The notes below the pieces were generated by a model, which saw only the letters and a program-made list of their open reading frames with translations, had not been told where the DNA came from and did no database searches. Both the position numbers and the translations under genes were made by a program. A stretch of DNA of 64,000 bases from DASZVB01 sp035545855 (GTDB taxonomy: Bacteria; Myxococcota_A; Polyangia; Polyangiales; Polyangiaceae): contig DASZXK010000168.1 in assembly GCA_035545855.1 (NCBI GenBank), positions 20,373 through 84,372 on the forward strand, read 5' to 3'. This document shows, one piece after another, positions 53,973 to 63,262 of the stretch. Position 1 is the stretch's first letter; every line of letters begins with the position of its first letter.

Positions 53973-55703
53973 GTGCCTCCGAAGCCCGCGCGATACGACG
54001 CCGCGTCCGTCCGGCTCGGCTTCGTCCGTGGCGGCGAGCATCCACGCGGCGTCGCCTGGTACGGCGCGCGTTCGTTCTGGGGCCACCTGCGGCACCTCGC
54101 GGCGAGCGCGATCGCGACGGAGGACATCGACTCCCGCGACTGGATGACGCCCGACGATCCTCAGGAGCTCGTGCTCCGCATCGCCGCCGAGCTCGGGTCG
54201 ACACGCGGCGCGCGGACGCTCACGGAGGCGCTCGGGCGCGACGTGTGGGTGGACTACCTCGCGGACACGGGCGACGACGTCTCCGTGAGCCGCGCCGTGG
54301 CGCGCCTCGTGTTCTCCGACTACGAGCTTCCGGATCCGGCGCGTCCGGACGCGACGCTCCAGGCGCCGCGCGGGGACATCCTGCTCTTCGGGGGAGATAC
54401 GGCGTACCCCGTCGCGACGGCGGACGAGATCCGGAGCCGCGTCATCGTGCCGTTCAACCAGGTGCTCGCGGAGGTCCCCCGGGATCGCCCGCGCGTGCTC
54501 CTCGGCATTCCCGGAAACCACGACTGGTACGACGGGCTCGACGGCTTCGGGCGCATGTTCCGGCGCCAGTTCGGGAGCGGCCGGAGCCCGCAGGTGACGC
54601 TCACGGATCAGCGTCGCACACGGATCGATCAGTACGCGGATTTCGCGCGCCAGTTCGTGCTCGGCGGTCACGTGAAGAAGCCGAGCACGCTCGAGCTCCT
54701 GGGCTACGCGCCGGTCCAGAACGCGAGCTACTTCGCGCTCCCCGTCGCGCCGGCCATCGGGCTCCTCGGCGTGGATCGTCAGCTGAAGGAGGTGGACGCG
54801 CGCCAGCGGCATTTCTTCCAGGCGTGGCTCAGCCATCACCTGGGGCTCTCGCCGTGGGTGCTCCTGCCCGATCCGGTTCACCCGTTCGGCGAGCCGAGTC
54901 CATCGGGCACGGGCATGCTGGGCGCGCTCGGGCTCACGCTGACGGCCCGGCCGCACTTCGTGCTCTCGGGGGACATCCATCACTATCGTCGAGAGACGGA
55001 AGGGCCCACGCTCCACGTCACCGCGGGCGGGGGAGGGGCGTTCCTCCACCCGGCACCGATCCGTCGAACGGGGCGGCCCGCGGACGTCGAGTTCCCGACT
55101 GCGCCGCAGAGCCGCGCTCTGCTCCCGAGCGCGCCGGTTCGCATCATGCTGGGGCGCGCGGGGTTCCTCCCGCATTTCGCGCTCGGCGCGGTGCTCGCGC
55201 CGGCAGCGGAGCTCGCCGCTGCCCATCCGCCGGCGATGTCGGACTGGGTTGCGCTCGGCGGCACGGGCCTCGTCATCGGCTTCGCGTACGCGCTCCTCGG
55301 CGGGCTCCGCCGCGGGCGTCTCGCGGTGCTCGGCCTCGCGATCCTGGGTGCCATGGCGACCGCGCCGCTCCCCATCGTCTCCGGTCACCTGATGCGCATC
55401 CTCGGCCGCGAGCTCCACGCGCACGTCCCGTTCTGGGCCCTCGGCGCGCTCGGCGTCGTACTCGCGTCGTTCGGCGCGGCCTTCGTGTTCGGCGCGTTCC
55501 TCGCCGCGCTGACGGCGCTCGGCCTCGAGCGGACTCAGGCGTTCACGGCGCTCGATCACCCCGGGTTCAAGCACTTCGTCCGGCTCCGCGTGCGCGCGGA
55601 CGGGACGGGCATCGACGGCTGGTGCCTCGGGCTCGTGGACCCCCTCGCGAAGGACGAGCAGCCCGTCGTCGTGGACACGTTTTCGTGGAACGCGAGACGG
55701 TGA
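53973..55703 (+). CDS. Calcineurin-like phosphoesterase fused to a membrane domain
   Basis: The 576-aa product (GTG start) has metallophosphatase motifs in its N-terminal two thirds: GDTAYP for the first metal Asp, GIPGNHDWYDG with the GNHD signature, and SGDIHHYRRE plus a following His. Extra sequence separates the motifs. Around residues 385-520 several hydrophobic helices follow (ALGAVLAPAAELAAA, GLVIGFAYALLGG, VLGLAILGAMATAPL, FWALGALGVVLASFGAAFVFGAFLAALTAL). The last ~60 residues form a soluble tail. The substrate is unknown. It is preceded by the terminator, so it probably has its own promoter. Confidence 0.9.
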   Translation: MPPKPARYDAASVRLGFVRGGEHPRGVAWYGARSFWGHLRHLAASAIATEDIDSRDWMTPDDPQELVLRIAAELGSTRGARTLTEALGRDVWVDYLADTGDDVSVSRAVARLVFSDYELPDPARPDATLQAPRGDILLFGGDTAYPVATADEIRSRVIVPFNQVLAEVPRDRPRVLLGIPGNHDWYDGLDGFGRMFRRQFGSGRSPQVTLTDQRRTRIDQYADFARQFVLGGHVKKPSTLELLGYAPVQNASYFALPVAPAIGLLGVDRQLKEVDARQRHFFQAWLSHHLGLSPWVLLPDPVHPFGEPSPSGTGMLGALGLTLTARPHFVLSGDIHHYRRETEGPTLHVTAGGGGAFLHPAPIRRTGRPADVEFPTAPQSRALLPSAPVRIMLGRAGFLPHFALGAVLAPAAELAAAHPPAMSDWVALGGTGLVIGFAYALLGGLRRGRLAVLGLAILGAMATAPLPIVSGHLMRILGRELHAHVPFWALGALGVVLASFGAAFVFGAFLAALTALGLERTQAFTALDHPGFKHFVRLRVRADGTGIDGWCLGLVDPLAKDEQPVVVDTFSWNARR

Positions 55704-55730
55704 GGGACGCGTGTGCGCCGCGAATACGCG

Positions 55731-56348
55731 TCACGGCGGGCACGAGACGATGCACGAGGCGTTGCCGGTCGCCGGTTGCCAGTAACCTCCCTGGCACGCG
55801 AGAGCCCCGTCGACCGAACCACCGCAATCGTTTCCACAGAGCTCGCCCTCCGTCCGGCAAGAATCCCCGAGGAGCGGACGTGGTGTCGAACAACCGTCGG
55901 CCCAGGGAATGCAGAACCACCCGAGCGGATCCGTGACTGCCGAACACGATGGGTAGGTGCAGTCACATCTGCCCTCCGCGTAGAAGCAGGATTGGCCCGG
56001 GACTCCGCACCCCCCGCCCTCCGCCCCGTACGACGCAGGACAGGACACAGGCCGAGCTCGACAGCGCGGGTCTTGTTCGGAGACGGACCAGCGACGCGGC
56101 TGGTTCGAATTCTCGGTCGTGCAGACCACGATGGTCGTGCAGTATTCGGGGGCTCCCGGTGTTCGGTACTCGCACCAGACGTTCGCGTCGCAGGTACCGC
56201 CGCTGGTTGGAATGGACGGGGGGCACGCTGGATCGCGGTTCGGGTCTCCGTTCTCCGAGACGTTCGCGATGCCGCCGCAGGCACCGAGCAACGCCGCGAC
56301 TACGAGCACGCTCGCGATTCGCGCCGGATGAGCGTGAAGGGCCACCAC
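55731..56348 (-). CDS. Cys-rich lipoprotein (paralogue of 56415-57077)
   Basis: The 205-aa product (tandem GTG codons at 56348 and 56345) has a signal ending in LLGAC. A domain with about 18 cysteines follows: CPPSIPTSGGTCD, VWCEYRTPGAPEYC, CDCTYPSCS, GWFCIPWADGCSTPRPLLGDSC and CGNDCGGSVDGALACQGGYW. The blocks PRPLLGDxC, CGxxCGxSxDGxL and GGYW match the upstream gene. The many disulfides suggest an exposed, stable protein. Function unknown. It ends 27 bp from the metallophosphatase stop, convergently. Confidence 0.82.
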   Translation of the reverse strand: MVALHAHPARIASVLVVAALLGACGGIANVSENGDPNRDPACPPSIPTSGGTCDANVWCEYRTPGAPEYCTTIVVCTTENSNQPRRWSVSEQDPRCRARPVSCPASYGAEGGGCGVPGQSCFYAEGRCDCTYPSCSAVTDPLGWFCIPWADGCSTPRPLLGDSCRTEGELCGNDCGGSVDGALACQGGYWQPATGNASCIVSCPP

Positions 56349-56414
56349 CGGTCGTTTTTGATGCCCTCGGGGAGCAGCGCATTCACCGTGACGCACGGCG
56401 CGCGCTCGACGCCC

Positions 56415-57077
56415 TCAGAGAAGCGGGCAAGACGGGCAAGGACCGTCCGAGCCCCGTGCCCAGTAGCCGCCCGAGCAGAGAAGCGGTCCGTCGATCGACG
56501 AACCGCAGCGGCCGCCGCACTGGGCGCCTTCCTCCGGACACGCGTCCCCCAGGAGGGGACGCGTGGTGGGACAACCGACCGACCAGGGAACGCAGTCCCA
56601 GGTCGGCTGCACCGGCGCGCTGCACGTGGAATCCATCCACTGGCTGCACTGACATCCGCCCTCGGCGTAGGCGCACACTTCGTTGGCGTCCGCGCTGCAC
56701 GGTCCCTGGGCGTCGGCGAAGGACTTCGGGCAGCTCGAGCGATGGGTGCAGCGCTGGTCCTGCGGCGTGACGGTCCAGGTGAGACGCCCCTTACCGGAGT
56801 CGGCACACGTGGCGAGCCTCGTGCAGTACGTCTGGTCTCCGGTGCCGGGATACGCGCAATCGACGGCTTCGTCGCACGACATGCCGTTCAGCGGGAGCGC
56901 AGCCGGGCACGCCGGGTTTCGAGCGGGCGCCGGGGTGCACGACGAGCCCTGGCAGCCGCCGCCGTCCCCGCCGACGGGTAGTCCCGTCGCGGCGCCACAG
57001 CCGAACGAGGCGAGCGCGAGTGCAATCATCCCCGCGGCCTGGCCCCGGACCATTCCGCTAGAGTGCCTTCGTTCCAT
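56415..57077 (-). CDS. Cys-rich lipoprotein (paralogue of 55731-56348)
   Basis: The 220-aa product starts at ATG 57077 (alternative 57053) with signal MIALALASFGC. Its Cys-rich body is collinear with the downstream gene: ACPAALPLNGMSCDEAVDCAYPGTGDQTYC, QCSQWMDSTCS, WDCVPWSVGCPTTRPLLGDAC, CGGRCGSSIDGPLLCSGGYW. The pair forms a tandem duplication; the gap is 66 bp. The upstream region, shared with the divergent lipoprotein gene at 57153, is 75 bp long. Confidence 0.83.
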   Translation of the reverse strand: MERRHSSGMVRGQAAGMIALALASFGCGAATGLPVGGDGGGCQGSSCTPAPARNPACPAALPLNGMSCDEAVDCAYPGTGDQTYCTRLATCADSGKGRLTWTVTPQDQRCTHRSSCPKSFADAQGPCSADANEVCAYAEGGCQCSQWMDSTCSAPVQPTWDCVPWSVGCPTTRPLLGDACPEEGAQCGGRCGSSIDGPLLCSGGYWARGSDGPCPSCPLL

Positions 57078-57152
57078 CGACGGGGAAAGCCGCTTCGCCG
57101 TCGCCTTGACGTCGATGCCGGAGTCGCGGGACGGTTCTTGGTGGAGGTTCGG

Positions 57153-58394
57153 ATGGGATTGCCTCGACGACGTCGCGCGAAACGAGCTGGCCTCGCCCTC
57201 GCGCTGATCGGCGCGCTCGCTCCCGCGTGCGGCCCGGATTCGTCCTCGACGACGGAAACTCCCGGCGCAGGGGGCGGCTCGTCGCTCCATCCGGGCACGA
57301 CGACGGACTACGTCACGATGGTCGCGCAGGGCTTCTGTGCGGCGATCTTCCACTGCGTCATCCCGAGCGACGACGTCATCGCGCAGCGGATCGAGTTCGG
57401 GACGGAGGAGCGCTGTCTCTCCGTCGCGCTCCGCGGGCTGTCGGGCGGAACCAACGCGTCCAAGCAGTTCACGGACCTGGATCGACTGGTGAATGCAGGC
57501 GCCGTCCACCAGGACGCGAGCGCCCTGCAGCGGTGCATGTCCGCCATCACGCAGGGGTGTGATCCGGGCGCGCTCGATTCCGTCGCGGACTGTCGGGCGA
57601 TTTTTTCGGGCACGCTCGCCCCCGGCGCGGCTTGCCATCGAACGGAGCAGTGCGCTGGAGACGCTTATTGCGACAGCGCGACGGGTGGGGATCGCTGTGG
57701 CGGCACCTGCACCCCGCGGAAGGCCGCGGGCGCGCCGTGCAGCGAGAGCAACGAGTGCTCGGCGGCGAACGGCGGCGTCGGCCTCTGCGCTCGGGATCCC
57801 GCCGGCTCCGGGCAGTACGTGTGCGTCTCCGGGTCTGGAGGCGCCGGGGCGGTCGGGCAGGGTGGAACCTGCGTGTACTCGGGCGGGCTGCCGTCCGAGC
57901 GTTGCGCTGCGGGCCTCTTCTGCGACCGTCCGCTCGATTCGACCGGCACTCGGTCGCCGACGGGGACGTGCCGCCCTCCGATTGCCCTCGGCGCCGCCTG
58001 CGACTCCGGCGACGACCCGTGCGTCCCCGGCGCATACTGCTTCGGCAGGACGGGCGCGAAGACGTGCCAGACGGTGACGCTCTCCCAGGAACTGCAGAGC
58101 TGCGCCCGCTCCGACACGACGTTCACGTACTGCGACTACTTCTCCGGCCTCACGTGCGACGAGACGACCGAGAAGTGCGTCCGGACGGGAGACGGCTCGC
58201 TCGGCGCCCGTTGCGACACGACGGACGCGGGCGACCTGATTCCGTGTCAGAGCGGCCTCTACTGCGACGGCACGCTCGGGACGTGCCAGCCCGTGAAGCA
58301 CGCCGGCGAAGCGTGCGAAACGGACTCGCAGTGCGACGTCGGGCGCTGCGACACGGCGTCGCAGAAGTGCCTTGCGTACTACTGCACGAACTGA
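57153..58394 (+). CDS. Cys-rich lipoprotein with Dickkopf-like EGF-type repeats
   Basis: The 413-aa product has a lipoprotein signal (AGLALALIGALAPAC) then a helical region (~35-140) with paired cysteines. Repeated Cys modules of the type C-x5-8-C-x-x-x-x-x-C follow (AACHRTEQCAGDAYCDS, APCSESNECSA, TCVYSGGLPSERCAAGLFCDR, AACDSGDDPCVPGAYC, ARCDTTDAGDLIPCQSGLYCDGTLGTC, EACETDSQCDVGRC). Similar repeats occur in myxobacterial surface lipoproteins of unknown role. GGAGG at 57143-57147 sets ATG 57153. It is divergent from the Cys-rich pair and convergent with the M16 genes. Confidence 0.87.
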   Translation: MGLPRRRRAKRAGLALALIGALAPACGPDSSSTTETPGAGGGSSLHPGTTTDYVTMVAQGFCAAIFHCVIPSDDVIAQRIEFGTEERCLSVALRGLSGGTNASKQFTDLDRLVNAGAVHQDASALQRCMSAITQGCDPGALDSVADCRAIFSGTLAPGAACHRTEQCAGDAYCDSATGGDRCGGTCTPRKAAGAPCSESNECSAANGGVGLCARDPAGSGQYVCVSGSGGAGAVGQGGTCVYSGGLPSERCAAGLFCDRPLDSTGTRSPTGTCRPPIALGAACDSGDDPCVPGAYCFGRTGAKTCQTVTLSQELQSCARSDTTFTYCDYFSGLTCDETTEKCVRTGDGSLGARCDTTDAGDLIPCQSGLYCDGTLGTCQPVKHAGEACETDSQCDVGRCDTASQKCLAYYCTN

Positions 58395-58410
58395 TGGCTC
58401 TCGACGGCGT

Positions 58411-59997
58411 TCACGTCCCGCTCGTACGCGGCAGCTCCACCGTCGCGCTCGGATCGTGGGGGAGGGTGGTCTTCGTCACGAAGCCGGCGTCCGCATCCAC
58501 CACGTGCACCGCGCCGAAGTGCGAGAGCGGCTTTCCGAGTCGCGCCGCGTCCCCGGCGACGACGACGACGGCGCGCGACGGCACGAAGTACTGCTTCGTC
58601 AGCTCGAGCACCTGGTCCTTCGTCACGCCGCTCACCGCCGCCCGGTACGTGTCGTAGTAGTCGGGGGCGAGCCCGAACACGGAGAGATCCGCCGTCATGC
58701 TCGCGATCGTGGACACCGTGTCCACGCTGACGAGGAAGACGTCGTGGAGGTACCGCGTCGCGACTTCCGTCTCTTCCTCCGTGGGGGCGACCTTGCCGAG
58801 GAGCTCGAAGTGCTCCAGCAGCGCCGCCAGCGCGAGCCCGGCCTTCGCCGTCTGCGTCCCGGCGGAGACGACGATGGGGACGGGGCCGTGGGCGAGGCTC
58901 GTCACGCTCGAGCCGGTGCGGTACGCGAGCGATCGCTTCTCTCGAACGTCGAGGAACAAACGTCCCGCGACTCCGCCGCCCAGGATCTGGTTCCCGACGC
59001 GAAGGCGAGGCCAGTCGGGGCTCGTCCGCTCGGGGCCGAGGGTTCCGACGTAGACCTCCGCCTGCGGGCTCGCCGGGCGATCGACGAGGAAGATTTCGAG
59101 CGCCTTCTGGCCGAGCGGCTCCGCGAACGTCGGTGCGTCGGGCTTTTCGCCCTTCCACTTGCCGAAGGCGCGTTTGGTCTCCTCGGCAGCGGTCTGCGCG
59201 TCCACGTCTCCCGCGACCACGAGGAACGAGTTCTTCGGCGTGACCTCGCGCGTGACCCATTTCCTGCAATCGGCGAGGGAGAGCGCGCCGAGGTCCTTCG
59301 TCGTCGCGTCGAAGTGCGAGTACGGGTGGACCCCCGTCGGGAGCTCGTAGAGCTCGCGGTAGAGCACCATGGACGCGACCCATCCGGCGCTCGATCTCCC
59401 GAGGCTCGAGACGCGGTCGAGCTCGCGCTTCTTCAGCTTCTGGAACTCTCCGGCGTCCAGGCGCGGCGCCGTCGCGACGGCGGCGAGGAGGTCCATCGCC
59501 GGGGAGAGGTGGTCTCGCGTGACGGCGAGCGTGATCCGCGTCGAGTCCCGGTCCGTGCTCACGTCCAGGCTCGAGCCGAGCGCGGCGACGGCGTCGAGGA
59601 GCGCTTTGCCGTTCCACCTCCCGGCGCCCCCGGCTTTCAGGAGCTCTCCGGCGACGGCGGCGAGACCGGGTTTCTCCCCGTCCGTCGCGCTCCCGCTCCG
59701 GACGACGAGCTCGAGCTGCACGAGCGGGAGGGAGTGTCTCTCGACGAGCCGGACGGTGAGGCCGCTCTCGTCGGTGACTTCGGCCGCCGTGGGGAACTTC
59801 CAGTCCGGCGCGATGCCGGACGGCGGCGCTTCCACCTTGGGCGGCGGCGCGACGACGGGCGGCGGCGCCGGCGGAACGCCGGAGGGCGCGGTCGCCTTCG
59901 CCGTCTCGGCGGGCTTCCCGGCCGGGCCACACGCGGCGAGCGAGGTCGCGAGCGTCACGAGGAGAAGCCCGGAGAACCTTCCCTTGAGCGGCATCAT
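58411..59997 (-). CDS. M16-family zinc-peptidase-like subunit, probably non-catalytic, lipoprotein
   Basis: The 528-aa product has a lipobox (VTLATSLAAC), a Pro-rich stalk and the M16 two-lobe fold. The N-lobe position that holds HxxEH in active M16 enzymes reads KPGLAAVAGELLKAGGA, so the zinc ligands are missing. The RxxxY region of the C lobe is present (REKRSLAYRTGS). Such chains pair with an active partner. The start ATG overlaps the stop of the upstream active subunit (TGATG), so the two are made together. Confidence 0.9.
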   Translation of the reverse strand: MMPLKGRFSGLLLVTLATSLAACGPAGKPAETAKATAPSGVPPAPPPVVAPPPKVEAPPSGIAPDWKFPTAAEVTDESGLTVRLVERHSLPLVQLELVVRSGSATDGEKPGLAAVAGELLKAGGAGRWNGKALLDAVAALGSSLDVSTDRDSTRITLAVTRDHLSPAMDLLAAVATAPRLDAGEFQKLKKRELDRVSSLGRSSAGWVASMVLYRELYELPTGVHPYSHFDATTKDLGALSLADCRKWVTREVTPKNSFLVVAGDVDAQTAAEETKRAFGKWKGEKPDAPTFAEPLGQKALEIFLVDRPASPQAEVYVGTLGPERTSPDWPRLRVGNQILGGGVAGRLFLDVREKRSLAYRTGSSVTSLAHGPVPIVVSAGTQTAKAGLALAALLEHFELLGKVAPTEEETEVATRYLHDVFLVSVDTVSTIASMTADLSVFGLAPDYYDTYRAAVSGVTKDQVLELTKQYFVPSRAVVVVAGDAARLGKPLSHFGAVHVVDADAGFVTKTTLPHDPSATVELPRTSGT

Positions 59998-61469
59998 CAC
60001 TTCTTCTCCTTCGTCGCTGCCGGCGCCGGGGCGGACCTTCCGGGCGGCGTCTTCGCTCCGTCGCTCTTCGCCGCGGGCGGCGGCACGACGACGACGGTGC
60101 TCCGCTTCTCCTTCACGAGGTACTTCTTCACCGCGGCCCGTATCTGTTCCTTCGTCACGGCGCGATACTTCTCCACTTCGCGCGAGAGGAGCCTCGCGTC
60201 TCCCCAGTAGAGCTCGAACTCGGCGAGCTGCCGTCCCCGCGACAGATTCGATTCGAGTCCGAACACGAAGCTCGTGACCACGTCCGCCTTCGCGCGGGCG
60301 AGCTCGTCGTCCGTCGGCCCCGCCTTCGCCAGCCGATCGAGCTCGTTCTCGAGCGTCCGCTCGACGTCCGGGACCTTGCCCTGTTCCCCGAGCACCGCGC
60401 GGACCACGAAGAGGTCCGGCCCGCGCTGGTCGTAGGTGTACGCCGCGGCGCTCTGCGCCTTGCCGCTGCCGCGGACGAGCGTCTGGTGGAGGCGTGAGCT
60501 CTCGCCGCCGCCGAGCACGAGGCCGCCGAGCTCGAGCGCGTAGTGCTCCTCCGTCCGGTCCGGGGGGATGACCCACGCCTCCATCACGGCGGGGGTACGC
60601 GCGTTCGTGTCCGTCACCTCGGCGCGGCGCTCCGCCTTCTGTTCCGGCAGGGGCGGCGGTTCGTATTTCGGCGCCGCCGAGCGAGGTTTCGCGTCGCCGA
60701 AGTACTCTTCCACGAGCTTCATCGCGGCGTCGGAGTCGAAGTCACCGGAGATGGCCAGCACGGCGTTGTCCGGCGCGTAGTACTGCGAGTGGAACGCCGT
60801 CACGTCCTCGAGCTTCGCGGCGTCGAGGTCCGCCATGGAACCGATGGGATCGTGCGCGTACGGAAAGTACCCCTCGAACGCGAGCGAGCGGAGCTTGATC
60901 CCGCCCTCGGCGTACGCCTGGTTCGACACGCGCATCCGGTACTCTTCCTGGACGACCGCGCGCTGGTTTTCCATGTTCTCCGCCGTCACGGCGAGGCTCT
61001 TCATCCGGTCGCCTTCGAGGAAGAGCGCGAGCGGGAGCTCGCTCGCCGGAAGCATCTCGAAGTAGTTGGTCCTGTCCTGGCTCGTGGTCCCGTTCAGCGT
61101 GCCCCCGCGGGCGGTGATGAGGCGGAAGTGCTCGCCCTTCTCCACGTGGGCGCTGCCCTGGAACATCATGTGTTCGAAGAGGTGCGCGAACCCGCTCCTC
61201 CCCTCGATCTCGTTCCGCGAGCCGACGTCGTAGACGACGCACACCGCGACGCTCGGCGCCGTGTGGTCCACGTTCATGACCACGCGGAGACCGTTCGGGA
61301 GGGTCGCGCGTTGAATCGCGAGTGCGAGCTCGGAGAGTTTCGGCGCGGAGGTTTTCGGTTCCGCGGCGTATGACGGAGCGGGGGAGACCGCCGCCAGCAG
61401 AAACACCACCGACGCAATGGCCGCTCGACGTCCGGCCTCGGGGTACGCCCGCCTCGTGATTGTCACCAT
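59997..61469 (-). CDS. M16-family zinc peptidase, catalytic subunit
   Basis: The 490-aa product has a signal peptide (VVFLLAAVSPAPSYA) and the inverted zinc motif HLFEH at residues 96-100. The downstream zinc Glu is in the ENQRAVVQEEYRMRV helix, and the RxxxY-type substrate motif is in the C lobe. M16 enzymes degrade peptides inside a closed chamber. Its partner lacking HLFEH follows, giving an M16B heterodimer. The ATG is preceded by GGAGAAG. It is divergent from the kinase gene at 61570. Confidence 0.93.
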   Translation of the reverse strand: MVTITRRAYPEAGRRAAIASVVFLLAAVSPAPSYAAEPKTSAPKLSELALAIQRATLPNGLRVVMNVDHTAPSVAVCVVYDVGSRNEIEGRSGFAHLFEHMMFQGSAHVEKGEHFRLITARGGTLNGTTSQDRTNYFEMLPASELPLALFLEGDRMKSLAVTAENMENQRAVVQEEYRMRVSNQAYAEGGIKLRSLAFEGYFPYAHDPIGSMADLDAAKLEDVTAFHSQYYAPDNAVLAISGDFDSDAAMKLVEEYFGDAKPRSAAPKYEPPPLPEQKAERRAEVTDTNARTPAVMEAWVIPPDRTEEHYALELGGLVLGGGESSRLHQTLVRGSGKAQSAAAYTYDQRGPDLFVVRAVLGEQGKVPDVERTLENELDRLAKAGPTDDELARAKADVVTSFVFGLESNLSRGRQLAEFELYWGDARLLSREVEKYRAVTKEQIRAAVKKYLVKEKRSTVVVVPPPAAKSDGAKTPPGRSAPAPAATKEKK

Positions 61470-61569
61470 TCTGGCTTCTCCTACCTCGGCCTACATAGCC
61501 GGAAAATGGTCGCCGATGTTGTGGCTCGGCGCTCGGTCTGTAAACCTATAGGTCCCGCGCATTGTCCGC

Positions 61570-63156
61570 ATGAGAACCCTCCAGGAGATCCAGCCCGGTC
61601 AGACCCTCGGCCGGTACGAATTCCTCGTTCCGATCGCGGAAGGAGGCATGGCGTCCGTGTGGGCGGCGCGTCTCAAGGGAACGCGCGGTTTCTCGAAGAC
61701 GGTCGCCGTGAAGACGATGCTGCCGAGCGTCTCCGACGATCCGCAGTTCGAGCAGATGTTCCTCGACGAAGCGCAGATCGCTTCGCGCATCCGGCACCCC
61801 AACGTCGTCGAGATCATGGACCTCGGCGAGCAGGACGAGGTGCTCTATCTGGTCATGGAATGGGTGGACGGGGAACCGCTGTCCAACCTGCGACGGGCCG
61901 CAGCGAAGTCCGGAGGCATTCCGCGTTCCATCGCCATCCGCGTCGTGGCGGACGCCTGCGCCGGTCTCCACGCCGCGCACGAGCTGAAAGACGAGAAGGG
62001 CGAGCTCGTCGGCCTCGTGCACCGTGACATGTCGCCGCAGAACCTGCTCATCACGTTCGACGGCGTGGTGAAGATCGTGGACTTCGGCGTCGCGAAAGCG
62101 GCAGGGCGTTCGAGCGGTCAGACGACGGCCGGCCAGGTGAAGGGCAAGCCCCCGTACATGTCGCCGGAGCAGGCGCTCGGCGAGTCGGTCGATCGCCGGA
62201 CGGACGTCTTCGCGCTCGGGATCATCCTCTACCAGCTCACGACGGGAAAGCACCCGTTTCGCGGCGAGAGCGATCTCGTCACGCTCCAGAACATCGTCTC
62301 GGACAAGCCGATCGTTCAGCCGCGCGCGTACGACAAGCAGTACCCGCGCCTCCTCGAGGCCGTCGTGATGCGGGCGCTGGATCGGCGGCGCGAGAGCCGT
62401 TTCCAGTCGTGCGCCGAGTTCGAGGCAGCGCTGGACGAAGTGTTCGCGAAGGAGATCCCGCGCGCGCGAACGGAGGACGTCGGGAAGTTCATGCGCGACC
62501 AGCTCGGCTCGCGCGGCGAAGAGCGTCGGAAAGCGCTCGGCGAAGCGATCCGCCTCGCGGACGAGCGCGCCGCCGGTCGCTTGAGCTTCCCGGACACGGC
62601 CTCCTCCGGTCAGCGAATGATGCCGCCGACGTCACTCACTCCCGCGTCCGGCACCTCGCCGCGAGTCGAGGTACCCGCGGAGCCGTCGAGCCCGGGGACG
62701 GATCCGAACGCCGTACCCGTCACGCCGTTCGGGCACACCATCTCGCCGGCGAAGGCGAAGGGCCGGGGCGCGATGATGTCCGTCATCGCCGTGGCGTCCC
62801 TCGCGGCGGGAGTCCTCGTGTTCGCCGCGCGCTCGGGGACCCGAGAGCCCGCTGCCGAGCCCGCGGCTCACGCCGCCGCCCAGCCGCCTCCGCCCAGGCC
62901 TTCCGAGCCCCCGCCGCCCAGCGCGGCACCGACCCCCCCGGAACCCGCGGCCCCGCCGGAGACCGCGCCACCCGCCGAGGCGGCTGAAGAAGCCAAGCCG
63001 AAATCCGCGCCCAGCAAGGCGGCCAGGCACGCGGGGCACGTCGCTGCCGCCGTCGCCAAGCCGGTGGCGGCGGCCCCTTCTGCGAAACCCCCCGCCGTCA
63101 AACCCACCGTGAAGACGGGGTTCGTGCCTCCGCCCATGAGCGATCCCGGCTTCTGA
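61570..63156 (+). CDS. Ser/Thr protein kinase with C-terminal membrane anchor and Pro/Ala-rich tail
   Basis: The 528-aa product has a Hanks kinase domain (~15-285): glycine loop AEGGMASVWAA, Lys in VAVKTML, Glu in DEAQIAS, catalytic loop VHRDMSPQNLL, DFG and YMSPEQAL. The loop HRDMSPQN, instead of HRDLKPEN, is typical of many myxobacterial kinases. A disordered Ser/Thr/Pro region follows, then one transmembrane helix (about 399-418, MMSVIAVASLAAGVLVFAA), then a 110-residue Pro/Ala/Lys tail outside the membrane. No sensor domain is evident. It starts at ATG 61570, divergent from the M16 pair. Confidence 0.95.
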   Translation: MRTLQEIQPGQTLGRYEFLVPIAEGGMASVWAARLKGTRGFSKTVAVKTMLPSVSDDPQFEQMFLDEAQIASRIRHPNVVEIMDLGEQDEVLYLVMEWVDGEPLSNLRRAAAKSGGIPRSIAIRVVADACAGLHAAHELKDEKGELVGLVHRDMSPQNLLITFDGVVKIVDFGVAKAAGRSSGQTTAGQVKGKPPYMSPEQALGESVDRRTDVFALGIILYQLTTGKHPFRGESDLVTLQNIVSDKPIVQPRAYDKQYPRLLEAVVMRALDRRRESRFQSCAEFEAALDEVFAKEIPRARTEDVGKFMRDQLGSRGEERRKALGEAIRLADERAAGRLSFPDTASSGQRMMPPTSLTPASGTSPRVEVPAEPSSPGTDPNAVPVTPFGHTISPAKAKGRGAMMSVIAVASLAAGVLVFAARSGTREPAAEPAAHAAAQPPPPRPSEPPPPSAAPTPPEPAAPPETAPPAEAAEEAKPKSAPSKAARHAGHVAAAVAKPVAAAPSAKPPAVKPTVKTGFVPPPMSDPGF

Positions 63157-63262
63157 CGCCGTCATCGCCGCATGGCGTCAAGCCACGCGCCCGAAAAATA
63201 TGCCTGGCTCCCTACACGGGCGGACACTGTACTCTCGCCTCGCCTACGCCCCGGAGCCATAC

